Assembly: GCA_022578965.1 (NCBI GenBank)
Contig: MU400588.1
Location: forward strand, 150,328-214,327
Reading direction: 5' to 3'
Source: Xylaria sp. FL1777
Taxonomy: Eukaryota > Ascomycota > Sordariomycetes > Xylariales > Xylariaceae
DNA length: 64,000 bases
Position numbers and translations under genes: made by a program. Position 1 is the stretch's first letter; every line of letters begins with the position of its first letter. The notes under the pieces are model-generated. The model was not told the DNA's origin. It saw only the letters and a list, made by a program, of their open reading frames with translations, and did not search any database. Positions 25,627 through 38,030 of the stretch are shown here, one piece after another.

Positions 25627-26101
25627 TAAATCAAGGTTAGTGCATTTTTAGAATGAAATTAACGAGATCACTGGTGTCAGATCGGTATGACATGTTGCTC
25701 TAACTTATCTCCACTAATGACTAACCCGGACACAGGATAGTCCTACGTACAGCCAATTTTCTAATAATATCAAATTGCAAGCAGTAATTACATTCCCTCG
25801 CTCAAACACTTAGTAGTGCTTTTCTTTATCAGCAAACACAGCCAAGATGACTACACCTAACACCTTTCTGATTCGTCAAATGATGTTATTATTATAATTA
25901 GTGGATCCGATGATGTCGGCGGATTTTTACATGACTGTTCGGCGTCAGCGGCTCTGTTGACGACGTTAAGGCTGTCGCAAAGATGTATTGAAAGGCATGG
26001 GGAATTGAATTTAATTATAAGTGTCAGAAAGATACTCTTTAATCAATAGTTAGTTCACCAGCTTTGTCGATATCCAATCTTCTCATTTCAAAGCCCAGAT
26101 C
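25627..26101. other. Short intergenic region, no gene seen
   Basis: Promoter and leader space for the downstream secreted protein. No ORF or RNA was recognised. Confidence 0.6.
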
Positions 26102-27244
26102 ATGATGTACCCCTCTAAGTTGGCTTTTCTGGCTTTTGCCTGTAAAGCTATCCTTGCTTTTCCAACGCCTGCGACTGATACGGCAAGCTTGCCGCTCCCG
26201 GCCCGGACTATTTTCCAACTTGACGATTCACCTCCTAAGAGCTGGTTTGAAAATATCGCATTACGTCGAAATGGCGACCTTCTCGTGACCATGTTGTCAC
26301 CTAACGCCTCTATTTACTCCATCCAAGAACCATTGTCCGGCTCTCCGAAGGCGTCTATAATTAACATCGCCAATGCCACCGGTCTCCTTGGCATTACTGA
26401 GACGGCCCCAGATGTCTTTGCTGTCGCAGGCGGGCTATTCGGCACCGGCATTGCAGTGCGTGAGTAGTACCCGTAATCATCTTTTAGATTTATTTCACAA
26501 CAAGGAACGGTCGTTCAGTATGAACCTCGCTTCAGATTATAATTATTAATCGTATACATCGTAGCGGTCCCAGGAAGCATGGGAATCTGGGAAGTCGATT
26601 TCAGAGGGCCAGAGCCGACCACTCGACTTGTCACCAAGATCGCTGAAGCGGGAATTCTCAATGGTGTCGCCAGTGTGCCTAGTTGCCCATCATCTGCCAT
26701 CCTTGTTGCGGATAACGAACTTAGTCTGATCTGGCGAGTCGATCTGAAAACCGGCGAGTACGAGACGGCAGCTGAAGTTCCAGAGATGAAAGGGTTATCC
26801 AACGCTACTGTTCCATTAGGAGTTAATGGTGTGAAGACTCGCGGCGAATACCTATACTTCAGCAACAGTAACCTTGCTTCCATCTTCCGATTGCCCATCG
26901 ACAAGCGTGGCGTAGCAGCCAAGGACGCCAAGGCAGAGCGGGTTGCCAAGCTTGATACCGGCTTTGTGGACGATTTTGTCATCGACGAGGAAGGGAAGTA
27001 CTGGGGTGCCACAAACTCGGGAAATACCGTAGTGGTTGCCAAAAGGGGCTCTGGCAGTATTGTTGTTGCCGGTAAATCTACGGAGCTCACTGTCGCGGGA
27101 GATACAGCTTTGGGACTAGGCCGGACGGAGGCAGACAAGAATATCGTCTACGTAGTCACAGGTGGTACGGTGACTAGCCCAGTCAATGGTACAGTGTCAG
27201 AGTCAGCGAAGGTGGTTGCGATTGATAGGACGGGTTTTGAATGA
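26102..27244 (+). CDS. Secreted SMP-30/gluconolactonase-like beta-propeller protein
   Basis: Two exons (26102-26459, 26565-27244; 105-nt intron) join to 345 aa. The first 19-20 residues (MMYPSKLAFLAFACKAILA) look like a signal peptide. The remainder has the repeating beta-strand pattern of six-bladed SMP-30/TolB-like propellers: FENIALRRNGDLLVTML, GIWEVDFRG, ILVADNELSLIWRVDL, GEYLYFSNSNLASIFRLPI, 'DDFVIDEEGKYWGATNSGN' and IVYVVTGG. Fungal homologues of this shape occur both as orphan secreted proteins and in biosynthetic clusters, where some act as hetero-Diels-Alderases. No enzyme-specific metal ligands can be assigned here. Likely secreted or endomembrane; reaction unknown. Confidence 0.85.
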
Positions 27245-28293
27245 GCATATCGTGGTGCCGTCGGAGGGACTACGTAATCCTAATAAATGAAGATGTTAAT
27301 AAGACGGAAAAACTTCTCAAAGCGTACTTGCTTCGGATTGCATGATTGAAGTTGAAACAGCGGGCTCAGACTATATATGAAGTCTAGAAGCAAATAGATA
27401 ATGCATCGCTTGTAGGCTCATTCGCTACCACGGACATGTCAAAGTCAACCTACTCATAAATCTGAAACGAGATCAATTCGTAGATCATAGCTCATTTCAC
27501 TATTGAAACTGTTTCCAATGTCTAAAAAAAGAATTTCACGTGCTGAGGTAACCCTCGCGTGGAGTGTTGATCGAACTCTAATGAGAATGGACTCGAAGGC
27601 GAAGGGATGAAACCGTAACTACAATATCTCTGGGGAAGTGAATGGCTTTGACACTTATCAATATATCAAACTCAGGTAACATATAGTATTTAGGGCCAAC
27701 TCTGTCTTTTAGGCCGGTACCTCTATTCGTAGGATGAGATGCCAACTAGAGATCTGCCTACGGCCTGCAGCTCTTCACCGAGAAGGACATGAGTAAAGTC
27801 TTGGGACGTCTCCTCTACACTACACTACGCATAGGGAGATGTCATTTCTATTAATAAATATGCTTGTGATCAAACAAAGTGAAACAACATGCTAATTGGC
27901 TATGATGGGTCAGAGCCGGTTGCCCATACGCGCAGAGGCGAGCGGTATCGTATTAGGTACTTGTAGAGTCTACTGGAATAGACAAATCTAAATACTGGTA
28001 TTGTAATTGATTGCGCATGAAATGAGGTTCCCGTTGCAACTTCGGGGCGACTTCATCTAAACGCGTATCCTATGCAGGAGGCCTCTTCCGAAGTATAACC
28101 CCATCATTTGTTGAGCTATGGCAGGGTGGCGCTGTTATATTGGTAAGGAATTGAGCACTGCCTTCGCAGTACATATCCCAATTTGTCTTGCGTACCTAGT
28201 CGATAGGGCTGTAGGAAGTCTGACTAAACAAGAGTCCGTTACTGCGTAGAAGCCTCTACTGAGATAGGGGTTTATCTGCATGGTGGCTTGTTC

Positions 28294-28319
28294 CGCTCTC
28301 GCTCTCGCTCTCGCTCTCG
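28294..28319 (+). repeat. Microsatellite (CGCTCT)4
   Basis: Four consecutive CGCTCT units plus a partial unit. No gene overlaps it. Confidence 0.85.
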
Positions 28320-30111
28320 TACAATCTCTCATAACTTGCATCTCATTATGCCTGTGTGCTCTCTTCACGAACTGTAATTCTGTTGTTCATCGACTACCTG
28401 CTACGAACAGGTACAATTCGAACTATCTACATTGTGGTGGAAACCTGAAAGATAGCAAGAATATTCCATGGCCCGTCAGGCCGCAAAGAGACTCCTTCAG
28501 CTCAAGGCTTGATTGAGGCTTGAGCTGTAGATACACCATTCTACAACGCAGTTGACCGAGAATCACTGCAGAACAGGGTAACGGCTCTTGTCAGTGACCT
28601 TGATATGCGCCTCATCTCCGCAATTTCTTAATACCTGGACGTAGTAATACTCTGGTGGTTATAATATATGTGTTTTTTTTTGTGGTTTTTTTTTAATTGG
28701 CTCCATCTATCCCCTATCTTATCCCACCAATGCTTCGTATTTCCGTCGATGTGTAAGTCCCTGTCAAGCTGAACCGAGCCACATATTGCATAATAGTAAG
28801 ACCATGACAGAAGCTCGCCCAATCAAACTTGATCGGCTCCTTGCACCGCCACGAAAGAAATGGGATGACTGGAGCGGGGACAAACAGTTTCCGACCCCGT
28901 CGACGCAGCGCGCCAAGAGCCGACTGGCGGTTCCCGTCCTGAAACTCTCTTCATCCCATCGGCATGATCGTCTGCCCACATCGCATCACTGGGCTATAGA
29001 TGACTTGGCCCGGTGCATCGGACGAAGCTGTGTTTTACCTTTTAGCTTCACCACTGCCCATTAGATCACCTAGTTTCACACGTTTCAGGGGTTGTACTGG
29101 TATACACTACACTACGCTTCACTTGACTGGTGTATTGTTGCAAGGAGATGTGGGCGACGGCGCGAGTCCGAGCGAGTAGGTACTCAATAAGGTATCCTGT
29201 AGTCTTCGGGCTAGCAAAGTCAAACTTGCACGTTCTCTGCAGGCTGTTTCCCAGTCGCCCGGAATTTGCGATTTGAGCGGCCGGCCTTTTGCCCGTCATC
29301 ATTGGATTAGTGGCTCAAAGCCGTCGTGCTATGCTTCACAGAGAGCATCCAGCCGGAGCCAGCGGCACCCGACGTCGACCGTTCTGGTGTGGTACCTTGG
29401 CTTGAGGTTGTCCAACATTGTATACTAGTGACCGGTCCAGCGCATCTGTTGTACTGTGGTGTCCGTACCTACATACTAGACATGCTAGTGGTGGCTGTGA
29501 GAAATACCCACCAGATCCGGTTGGACCATCCCATGTCTTTTGGCGGCCACACTAACCTGACAAAGCTGATATTGATGCCCTCTGCCCCATTTATTTTCCA
29601 GGCTGCCGTTTAACAGCAGACCACAGCCCGACGTTTGCCATCAGGGACAGAGGAGTATCAGTCCCGAAAATAGAGGACTGCGCTACATAGTGGCCGTGAA
29701 TGCAGGATGTCTATCTTCTTTACATGTTCACCAGACCGTGTAGTATACAGGTGTACAGATCCAGATCCAGAACATGTCTGCTGCTGTAGCATTTGAACGG
29801 AATGTGGGAGTTGGTCAAGGATGGTGCTTGTAATACTATGTAATTGATCGTCAACCAATACTTGATACCGCTGATCGCTGTGCAGTTTACTTCCCCAGCA
29901 TGCATCCGATGCGCCTAAACTGTGGCTTAATAGCTATTTCCAGAAAGTTCTCGGTACTCCAAAGCCTGGTACCTTTGTTGAAACTGCGCCTCCTACACAG
30001 ATATTGTAGAATAGGAACTGGAGTTACATGACTAAAGAGTCACAACATGCAATACCCGCAACATATCTCATAATTGGATTCCCTCTGTAAAGCAGGAAAC
30101 GCCCTCACCCC

Positions 30112-30273
30112 TCACTTGGGTAGAAGGATGGATTGTTCGTCTAGCGATGCCTCGTTGTCATTGTCGTCGTTATCGTCGTCGTCGTCGTGCATTTGTTGGA
30201 GCAACGCATCGTCATCATTCACACCGCTCTCACTAGTAGGAACGGTAACCTGAGGCACGCTTTCCCGTTATTA
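30112..30273 (-). other. Asp-rich minus-strand open frame, possible terminal exon of an unrecognised gene
   Basis: On the minus strand a GAC/GAT microsatellite (about 30,157-30,189) encodes a run of aspartates inside a 51-codon open frame ending SLDEQSILLPK, stop 30112-30114. There is no suitable ATG, and I could not find a donor/acceptor pair joining it to the basic minus-strand frame at 30,271-30,703. It is either a lone acidic exon or chance. Confidence 0.2.
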
Positions 30274-30993
30274 TAAAGAAAGGAGACGGCCATTGGATGG
30301 CAAGGCTTGAAGAGGAGCGGGCTTCGTCATCTCTGGCGGCATGTTGGCATTGCGGGGATGTCTCGCTTTGGAGGGTATGCAGAAGTCGGGGCAGAATGCA
30401 CTTGCAGGGTCGAGCGTCGGTAGTTGGACGGCTCGAGCACGTGGACTTGCAATTATCGGAGTGAGCAGCTCCTTGGACCTTGGCTTGTTTGAGCTAGTGT
30501 GGAAGCTGCCTAGATAGGGAGTCCATCTCGGCCCCTCTCTCGAGCTTACGCGGCCTTTTCCTGATCCCTGCCACCAAGCCCTGTCCAAGACCCGACAGAG
30601 GAAAGCGCCAAGCCACCCAGATGTCCAGATACCTAGAGCAGCCCAGCTTGGCGCCAGGCTGGTCCTGGGGACCCTGCCTGCGCCTATCGGGCTTCGTTCT
30701 CAAGTGTTCTATTGTCCGACACTAGTTGTTCTTGGTTGTTCTTAGCTGTTCTTTAACACGCCTGCCCCGAGCGATCTGCATGTCCTACGCTTTTCGGTCT
30801 CCTTTCCCTTTTACACGGCCGTAATATACACCAACATCCTCACCGACAACCTCACCACCCTCATCACCAACGTAATCACCAAACCCAACAACACAGCAAC
30901 AGTTCCAACCGAAGCTTCGAACTCGGGAGGCTCACCTCCTCGCGATACGCCATCGAGACAGCCGATCAGCATCATTGCCATCATTTGTCGCTA

Positions 30994-32774
30994 ATGGCAG
31001 GCTCAAGCCAACAGTCCACGTCGACGGGGTCGTCGCCGGGGGATCCGCTCGAACTCTTAGATTTATCCGAGTACGACGGCATGCCATATCAGTCGCCGGC
31101 ACTATCGCCCTCGGCCACAAACAAAATGCAGTTCGCCCGGCCCACGGCCAGCATGGCACCGACGCCCGCGACTTTGCCGCCAAATCAGATGTTGACTGGT
31201 CCCAGCCATCAATACGACCAGTATAAGCAGCAGACACCCTTCGTCCCTGGTGCTTTAGCCAATACTTTGGCTATCAACGAGGCCAATGTCCAGATTTCGG
31301 GGTATAACATGGAGTATATCAACCCAGGGGAGGAGTTGTTTGATTTCAACTCGACCCAGAACTCGATGACCCCGTCCACGATGGACCTTGAGTTCGAGTC
31401 GCCAGCGGATTCCTTCTTCTACTCACCAACAGCTAACATCAACCCTCACACTCTCACTTCCACGTCTCCCTCTCTCCCGACTCAGGCTGGCACCGTTGGG
31501 AGGATGTACCCTGGCATGCACCAGCGCGCCGCCCTAGCCAAGGCTCAGGCACAGCAAATACAGCAGCAGGAGATGGCTCAACGCCAACAAGGTCAGCAGC
31601 GCCGACAACAACAGAGCAAACTGCCTCGACAAAAGGTGGCCGAGCCCGCAGACCCGATTGTTGAGCAGAAGATAACACAGCTGTTGAACTCGATGAGGTC
31701 GAAAGTAAACACGTCGGAATCGGAAGACAGCTCACCTCTACTTCAAATTACTCGCGCTAAGAAGGAGGAGGACGAGATGGACGAGGATGAGCGTCTACTT
31801 GCCAGTGAAGAGGGTAAGAAGCTTAGCAGCAAGGAGCGACGCCAGCTTCGAAACAAAGTTTCCGCTCGCGCCTTCCGTTCTCGGAGAAAAGGTTGGTTAA
31901 CTCCAGAAGAGACAACGAGATCATTCAGCTGACTGTTTGTGTAGAATATATCACTCAGCTTGAGAGCGAGATCGCCAGCAAAGTCACGGAAAATAACGAC
32001 CTCCGTGCTGAAAATCGAGCTTTTATGGAAGAGAACAAGCGTTTGACCGACCTTACTCGGATGCTCCTTTCTTCACCATCCTTCTCGTCTTTCCTAAACG
32101 ATATGAGTTCAAATCCGGCTGCTCTTCAAGCACAGCCCCAAATAGAGCAGAGACAGCCTGAGCCAACGAATGTGCCCAAGGACCCTAACCCATTTAACTC
32201 GATGAACATGGGACAGCAACAACAGATTGGCATGGTTATGATTCCGGAACAGAACATGGACCTCTCAATGCTGAACTTGCATACTGAGGCCTTTATTTAT
32301 CAACCGCGAGTCTTCGCTGTTCTGGAAACTCCAGAGCTTCCCGAAATTAATACGGATACTCTAATGGGAAAGTCGTCCAACTTCGTTGGCGAGTCTCCGA
32401 TATCAGATAGCGAGAAGACTGATGCCCCATCTCTCGAAGCACCTGTTCACTCCATAATCGAGAAGCCACATGTCAACGTAGACACAGAGCTTCCCCCCAG
32501 TGAGAAATTAGTCGCAGATCTCGATGGTGATATCTTCGACGATGACGCCCATTCTGTGCCATCAACCCATCCCCTGGACCGCGATACCGATGGGGTGTCG
32601 GCCGTCGATATCTTTAGGGGCATTGAGCCTGAGAAAGCATTTGCCCGCTATGAGCTACTTGATTCTACAGAAGAAGAAAAGGAAGCTTGCTTGGCCGTGA
32701 GACGTGTGGAACGTCTGGCGGCTAACCTGGCGGCTACCTTTTCTAGATTGGAACGACTAGATACTGATTTGTAA
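30994..32774 (+). CDS. bZIP transcription factor
   Basis: Two exons (30994-31891, 31945-32774; 53-nt intron inside the bZIP domain) join to 575 aa. The ATG at 30994 is the first after a stop-rich leader. The N-terminal 250 residues are Ser/Pro/Gln-rich with a Gln-rich stretch (about 185-210). The basic region KERRQLRNKVSARAFRSRRK begins at about residue 280; the intron splits it from the zipper EYITQLESEIASKV..., which continues 'LRAENRAFMEENKRLTDL'. The conserved downstream block LTRMLLSSPSFSSFLNDM is typical of one widespread Pezizomycotina bZIP group whose C-terminus, like this one, ends in an arginine/leucine helix (RRVERLAANLAATFSRLERL). It is nuclear and binds DNA as a dimer; targets are not evident. 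Confidence 0.92.
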
Positions 32775-33896
32775 ATCACTTCTTTCATGATGTCAAGCTC
32801 ATATTTCATTGTCTACGGTACGGTCAAGGTTATTGTTGACAGTTGGGCGTTAAAGGAGGGAAAGCCACTTATTGATGGTTTATACATGTTGGCTCTTTGG
32901 CATATAGTGCGCGCAATTGTAGCAAACCTGGGAACGTGGGTGTAAGAGCAGAGTTCAAGGGCGGAGGACGCAGCATTATGTGGGAATGTCTGTATAAAAG
33001 AGAAACATCAACTCCAAGTATACTGAGCCTTAGCTGAACGAATAGATGGGTTTAGGCAACGGGGATTGCACCTGAAATAATACACTCCAATTACGGTGAT
33101 TAATAGTGCAGTCTGAATAGTATTCAACACGTAATTTATCGAGTGTCTTGCTGTGTCATGTAAACTAGATCGTTGGTTATACGCATCGAGGAACCAAGAC
33201 GGAACGCCCTGTTTCCATGTTCTATCTGATTCTTCAACATAGTAACTCAAGAAACTCGCATCCTAACATTTTTGCATTGAACTAATACTCTAGCTGTGAT
33301 TGATATTTTAGCTATTTGGACATATTGGCAACGGCGGGCAGAGGTTACCTAGGATTGGCATTAATGATCATGGACTTAACTGCTCCTTTCACCTAAGAAA
33401 TGACTATCTCACTAACAACAGTTGCCTATTAAGCAGTCAATGCATCGTACTTACGGAAGCTGATATGATAAATTCATCTTTAGATCTATGGATTCCTTAT
33501 TTTGGTGTAATAGACATTCAAGGTCGCGACGACGATACGGAGCTGTATCAAGCCTCCACTAAGATGCGAGGGCGTTCTCGCGACAAAGCGCTTAGATTGT
33601 CGTCTCATTCGTTCTGGGTGTCTGAAAAGTGCCCTGTATGCAGAAGAACGTCGGAGAATGTCTGGTTTTGAATGGTTATGACGGCCTTTCGACGTTGATC
33701 ACACTCGCGAAGTGCCAATCGGCGGACGCTTGTTTCATCACCCCTGAACTCTAATATCGACGACATCCATGGCTTTGCAGGTAAGTGTGTACCTGGTACA
33801 CATCGAGCTCTTCTAAAGTCAATTCACATGTATTTATTTACTTATCTTCTAGCTTGATGTTTTGTCAATACTTGCGCCACTCGTAGGGTTTGCTAG

Positions 33897-33999
33897 GGTC
33901 TACAAGCTATAGCTCTGGCTCTTGCTGCTTAAGTTGGGAAACGCTCGACCATCGTGATTGACTTTTACCCCGAGCTTGAGATCGGACGGTCTCCCGTAA
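33897..33999 (+). pseudogene. Possible relic of an FAD-dependent monooxygenase N-terminus
   Basis: One frame reads GLQAIALALAA, stop, VGKRSTIVIDFYPELEIG, resembling the beta-alpha-beta start of aromatic-ring hydroxylases (GxGxxG region, then ...VTVxExxPELxEIG). The glycine motif itself is not preserved and later parts were not found. Weak evidence, from pattern recognition alone. Confidence 0.2.
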
Positions 34000-35187
34000 C
34001 TCTGTTCTAGCTCTCCTAGGTAACCCGAACTAAGAAGACGCTTATAACCGAACTATATTGAGCTCATATGAGTATGATTTAACGAATATGGTTTACTAGA
34101 CTACAACCACGTGCTAAATGGAAGGGTGTATAGGCACCATCGCCAGAGTATCGGGTTCTGGTATCTTAAGATAAGTAAAGTAAAAGAAACATGTTCTTAT
34201 TCTCTGGGCTGGAGTAAGGAAATGCCTCATCAATCACAGGACCCAACAGGAGCTTCAATGTTAACGGGACGCCCAAGTTCTCATCCTCACGGTTTTCGTA
34301 TTTGCCGAGTTGTCAATGTGCTGACCGATGTTCTATAATGTTCAGGATAACTTGCATGACTTAGAGGTGCACATCGTCGACTTCGATAGTCAAGTTGCGC
34401 CATACAACAACGTCGTGGCAATCGTAGGACTAGTCAAAATGAAGTTAACGCGGACGATGCATTCACCATCATTGCACCAATCGCTAGGCTACCGCATCGT
34501 TTCTCTGGTCGAATACCACTACAGTTCCATCGCCGTGTCTATAACTAGAATGCTGGGTGGCAGTTGTTATCAACCCTAACGCGACGTGGATGCTGCTTGA
34601 TGCTGTCACAAGTGGTGATTCCTCATATGGTCACACTGGCACCGTTCAGTATATCATCCGCATTATGAATAACCCATTTTGTACCACAGCTGCAAATTCT
34701 CACGTCCCGTTTCGTGTCTTGGTTTGACACTGCCTAGAGTAAAATGCTTCTCACCAACACGTCCTTTTTGCTGGCAGTTATGGCGTCGGTTCCAGCTGCT
34801 TCAAGACTGCAATCGCCCCTTCCTTGAAATACCTATACAGCAGGTTCAGAGTGACCATAACTGGCTCTTAATTACTGCAGTGAATATTGATTGATCTACG
34901 CTCGGTCGATCTTTCGACTGCTATTCCGTGTGACCATCAGACGAATCTGCTTGATCATCGTGGCATTCCTCTCGTTCTCATTCTTCTTAGCTACCTACCT
35001 AGGTAAACATAGCGTATGAATTCTATATAGTTCAAGCCCAGCTTAATGTTTCCCTGGTCTCCCCTTTCCATTGTCCTATATGCAACAGAGCAACGTTAAT
35101 GTATACGAATATATACAGGCACCCGTGTTTGCTAATCGTCAGTGGAATAGGACATTTCCAACCCCAAGGGCACCCACCGCTACACTT

Positions 35188-35680
35188 CTGGCATCTAATC
35201 GTATGGCACTGGGTTGTCACGGTGGTCTTATACTTATCTATGTCCCTAGTATGCTTGCTGATATGTGTCGTCTTCGGCGTGCCATTCTAGCAGTCAACAA
35301 TATCAGCAACAGAGGTAGCCACCTACGCAACCAGCGTACGGGATGGGATCCTTCATTATTCACTCTATGGCCAACTGTCTCGGGATCTTCAGCGCTTGGG
35401 TTCATTTTCTGGATGATCACGAACATCTCTAAGACCTTCTACGCCCCCGAGCTCGCATCCGCGTTTTCCGCTGGGGACACGTTTGGCCACTACAGCATGT
35501 CGTGCTAGCGTCGGGACAGATCATCATCGACCTCAAGTCGGAGATCGGGCTAAACTTCGGGGTGCTTTCGGCCTTTGGCCGTCACTAATACGGCGCTCTT
35601 CGCCATCTGCTGCGATTTCGTGCACTGGCGCACCGGGAAGCAGCAGAAAGCGGCGCCGAAGTCTAAAAGTCGGTATGTTG
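35188..35680 (+). pseudogene. Possible broken membrane-protein gene
   Basis: Coding-like composition with frames that hand over to one another. A strongly hydrophobic segment (WVVTVVLYLSMSLVCLLICVV, at about 35,205-35,267) is followed by IIIDLKSEIGLNFGVLSAFG and, in another frame, TNTALFAICCDFVHW and a basic Lys-rich tail. Stops and frame changes interrupt it. The family was not identified. Confidence 0.2.
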
Positions 35681-37734
35681 TGCTTCCCGTCGAGGCTGAC
35701 CAGGTGGTTTCCTTACGATGAAGGGATGAACAACACGGGATGAAGAGAGGGAGGGCCTGGGTTTATGAAAATTCTAGAACTCCATGAATTTAATGCCTGA
35801 TGTTCTAGCCCTACAGGGCAGGCATAACACGTACAATGCCTGCATTAAGAGTATAATTCGAGAGAAATGGCTGCTCCGATGCAGCGTTGGGGGCTTATCT
35901 AAATCGCCCCTTGACTTTCTAATAGATGAGTAATCAGTCGAAGGCTTTTGCTCCCTTTTGCTCCTGTCCCTTCAAACACGTGGCGTTGATTTGCCTCCTC
36001 TTAGATACGGCTCTGTTTGAATGGCCACGGTTCTAAACCAACCGTTGCAAAAGAGGTACTTATATATGAAAATGTAGTTAAGACTTATACGAAAATGTCA
36101 ACGAGCCACGGCGTTTACTAAGAGACATCCGTTCAAACAGTATAGGGTTGGGTCAAATGAAATTGTGCATCTATACCTTAATCCTTTTGGGTTCGGGATG
36201 ATCTTTATGAGGATTATCATACTACGCGAAAAAAAGAGGGTTGAAATATGATCTGATTAGAGCTCTCATTATCGTGGCTTACATAGGCAATCCACGAGCA
36301 AGCTGAAAGTGAGCTGTCCCCATCGTTACATCACGGGTTTAGAAGGGGATTGGTTTGCTGGCCGGCACCATTGAACAAGTCGGTGTGGACGTCACACTTG
36401 CGTACTTACGTGTATGCGTCGAGACCTCATTGACCCGGACTTGACTAATGCAGTTACATCGGCGGCAGACTCCTTGGGGGTTGACTTGCGCGCGCATCCG
36501 CGGCCCTGGTTCGATTGCAGATAAGTTCATGCCAAGTGCCTGTATGCCACCTGCTATGCCTATAGGGTACATTATACCATGCCGGGCACGATCACCATCT
36601 TACCGTGTTCTACCTAGTGTGGCCGAGATTTGAGCTCGGATTTGAATTCTCGTGAGCTTCTGTGCTAGTCTGAGATTCATCGACACCTGCACACCCTAGC
36701 CGATTTCGGATCCGAGGCGAAGAAAATCTGATGTTACAGCGTCACCTGGTGCACAGCCTGGTGTATGCAGGCATATCCCAGCGATGTTTCGGAGGTTAGT
36801 GTGCACACTGCACACTGCTTGGACCCATGTAAGGGATGGTTGAGGAGGATACAGGTGCACTAAGTCAGTAAGGTTAGGACGTGCCAGAGCACTTTACAAC
36901 AACATCGGACTGTTCGTCCTTGGGTGCAACCCAAACGAATACGCATACCGGTGTTGGATAATTTCGTAATGGAATCACAGAACGCTCGATGTTGTTGTTC
37001 ATGCCCGTTTATATCCACCTGTCTAGGCGCCTACCTAGTTCAGCAGGTGACAACATACCGTAATACACGTGTAAAGAACCATTCCTTGTATCATGCATAG
37101 CTACCTACCACCTACCTACCTCCCTACTGTATATTACCTACGCATACAGGCCACATTTATACCTATGCGTATGCTGTAAGCAAGGAGGTGAGAGGTACAG
37201 GTTTGCTCCCTAGGTAGTGTAAGTCGGTCACTATGGGACTCGCATCACCCCCTTATTCTCGGCATGCAGTTAGGTGCCTGCAGTGCATACGCTACTCACC
37301 GGGGCCCCCTGAGAAGCCCTAGACGAGGCGGCGATGCTTCCAGGGCTTGCCAGGGCCAATAGGGGACCTGGCAGATCTGACAGGACGCTAACATCCACTG
37401 TTCTCCCGGGCTACCATCGGTCCGTCCACCAGCCACAGCGTAACAATGGCACGAGATGTCGAGATCTGCGCTGGTACAATTACCCGTTCCGGTAGGTAGG
37501 TAACAGTCCCGGTAGAGAGACCTGATCAAGGCAATTAACGGCCGCCTTTTCCTTAGCGCGGGGCCTGGAAAGTGGACGCCACATTTTTTTCCCTCTCGTA
37601 ACGAACGCGGAAGTCGAGAAGTTGGATTGAAAAAAATAATTTTCCCAGCACAGATCTGCCCTCGGGAGACCCCCTTCGCGACACACCACCCAGCATCACC
37701 GGGCTCGGCCAATTGGAAGCACGCCGGTGTTGAT

Positions 37735-37758
37735 CAGCAGCAGCAGCAGCAGCAGCAG
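37735..37758 (+). repeat. Microsatellite (CAG)8, first of two
   Basis: Eight perfect CAG units about 270-300 bp before the CXC gene ATG. Confidence 0.95.
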
Positions 37759-37847
37759 CCAGGAGCGAGAGAGAGACCGTTGCCAGCACCCATGCGGACG
37801 TAGAGCAGCAGGGAACGTAACGTGTTGGACGACGCAGCAGTGAGTAG

Positions 37848-37871
37848 CAGCAGCAGCAGCAGCAGCAGCAG
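37848..37871 (+). repeat. Microsatellite (CAG)8, second of two
   Basis: Eight perfect CAG units, the same length as the first and 89 bp after it, in the likely promoter or leader of the CXC gene. Confidence 0.95.
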
Positions 37872-37926
37872 AACGACCGCCCGGTGCCAACAGAACAGAA
37901 GGGCTCTCGCGGAGATCCAAGGCGGT

Positions 37927-37984
37927 GACCTGATCTGACCTGACCCGACCTGACTGACCGACCGACCGGACCGACCGACTGACC
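37927..37984 (+). repeat. GACC/GACT-rich degenerate tandem tract in the leader of the CXC gene
   Basis: Repeated GACCTGA, GACCGACC and GACTGACC units run for about 58 bp immediately upstream of the ATG at 38031. Confidence 0.8.
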
Positions 37985-38030
37985 CATCACGGAGGCTCTG
38001 TGTCATCGCTCGCTCGCTCGCACAACTGCC

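Larger units (their letters stand above)
27245..30993. other. Gene-poor stretch with microsatellites
   Basis: Several frames of 60-100 codons exist (for example at 28,786-29,064 and 30,271-30,588 on opposite strands) but none shows a family motif or a workable intron set. It holds the CGCTCT and GTC repeats listed separately and T-runs at 28,672-28,694. Confidence 0.5.
32775..38030. other. 5.3-kb gene-poor region with relics
   Basis: No intact gene was recognised. Two weak relics are listed separately (about 33,897 and 35,188). The stretch has TACCTACC-type low-complexity pieces near 37,085-37,140 and ends with CAG repeats and a GACC-rich tract just before the CXC gene. Confidence 0.5.

Noticed and set aside
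26515..27138. 207-codon minus-strand frame opposite the SMP-30-like gene
   Set aside because: Complement of a real coding exon; no motif, and the plus-strand propeller is clear.
31454..31735. Minus-strand frame opposite the bZIP gene
   Set aside because: Shadow of the Gln-rich coding region.
36300..36640. A tRNA-like GGTTCGATT and short frames on both strands
   Set aside because: The T-stem does not pair and no acceptor stem or D-arm could be placed; the frames show no domain.
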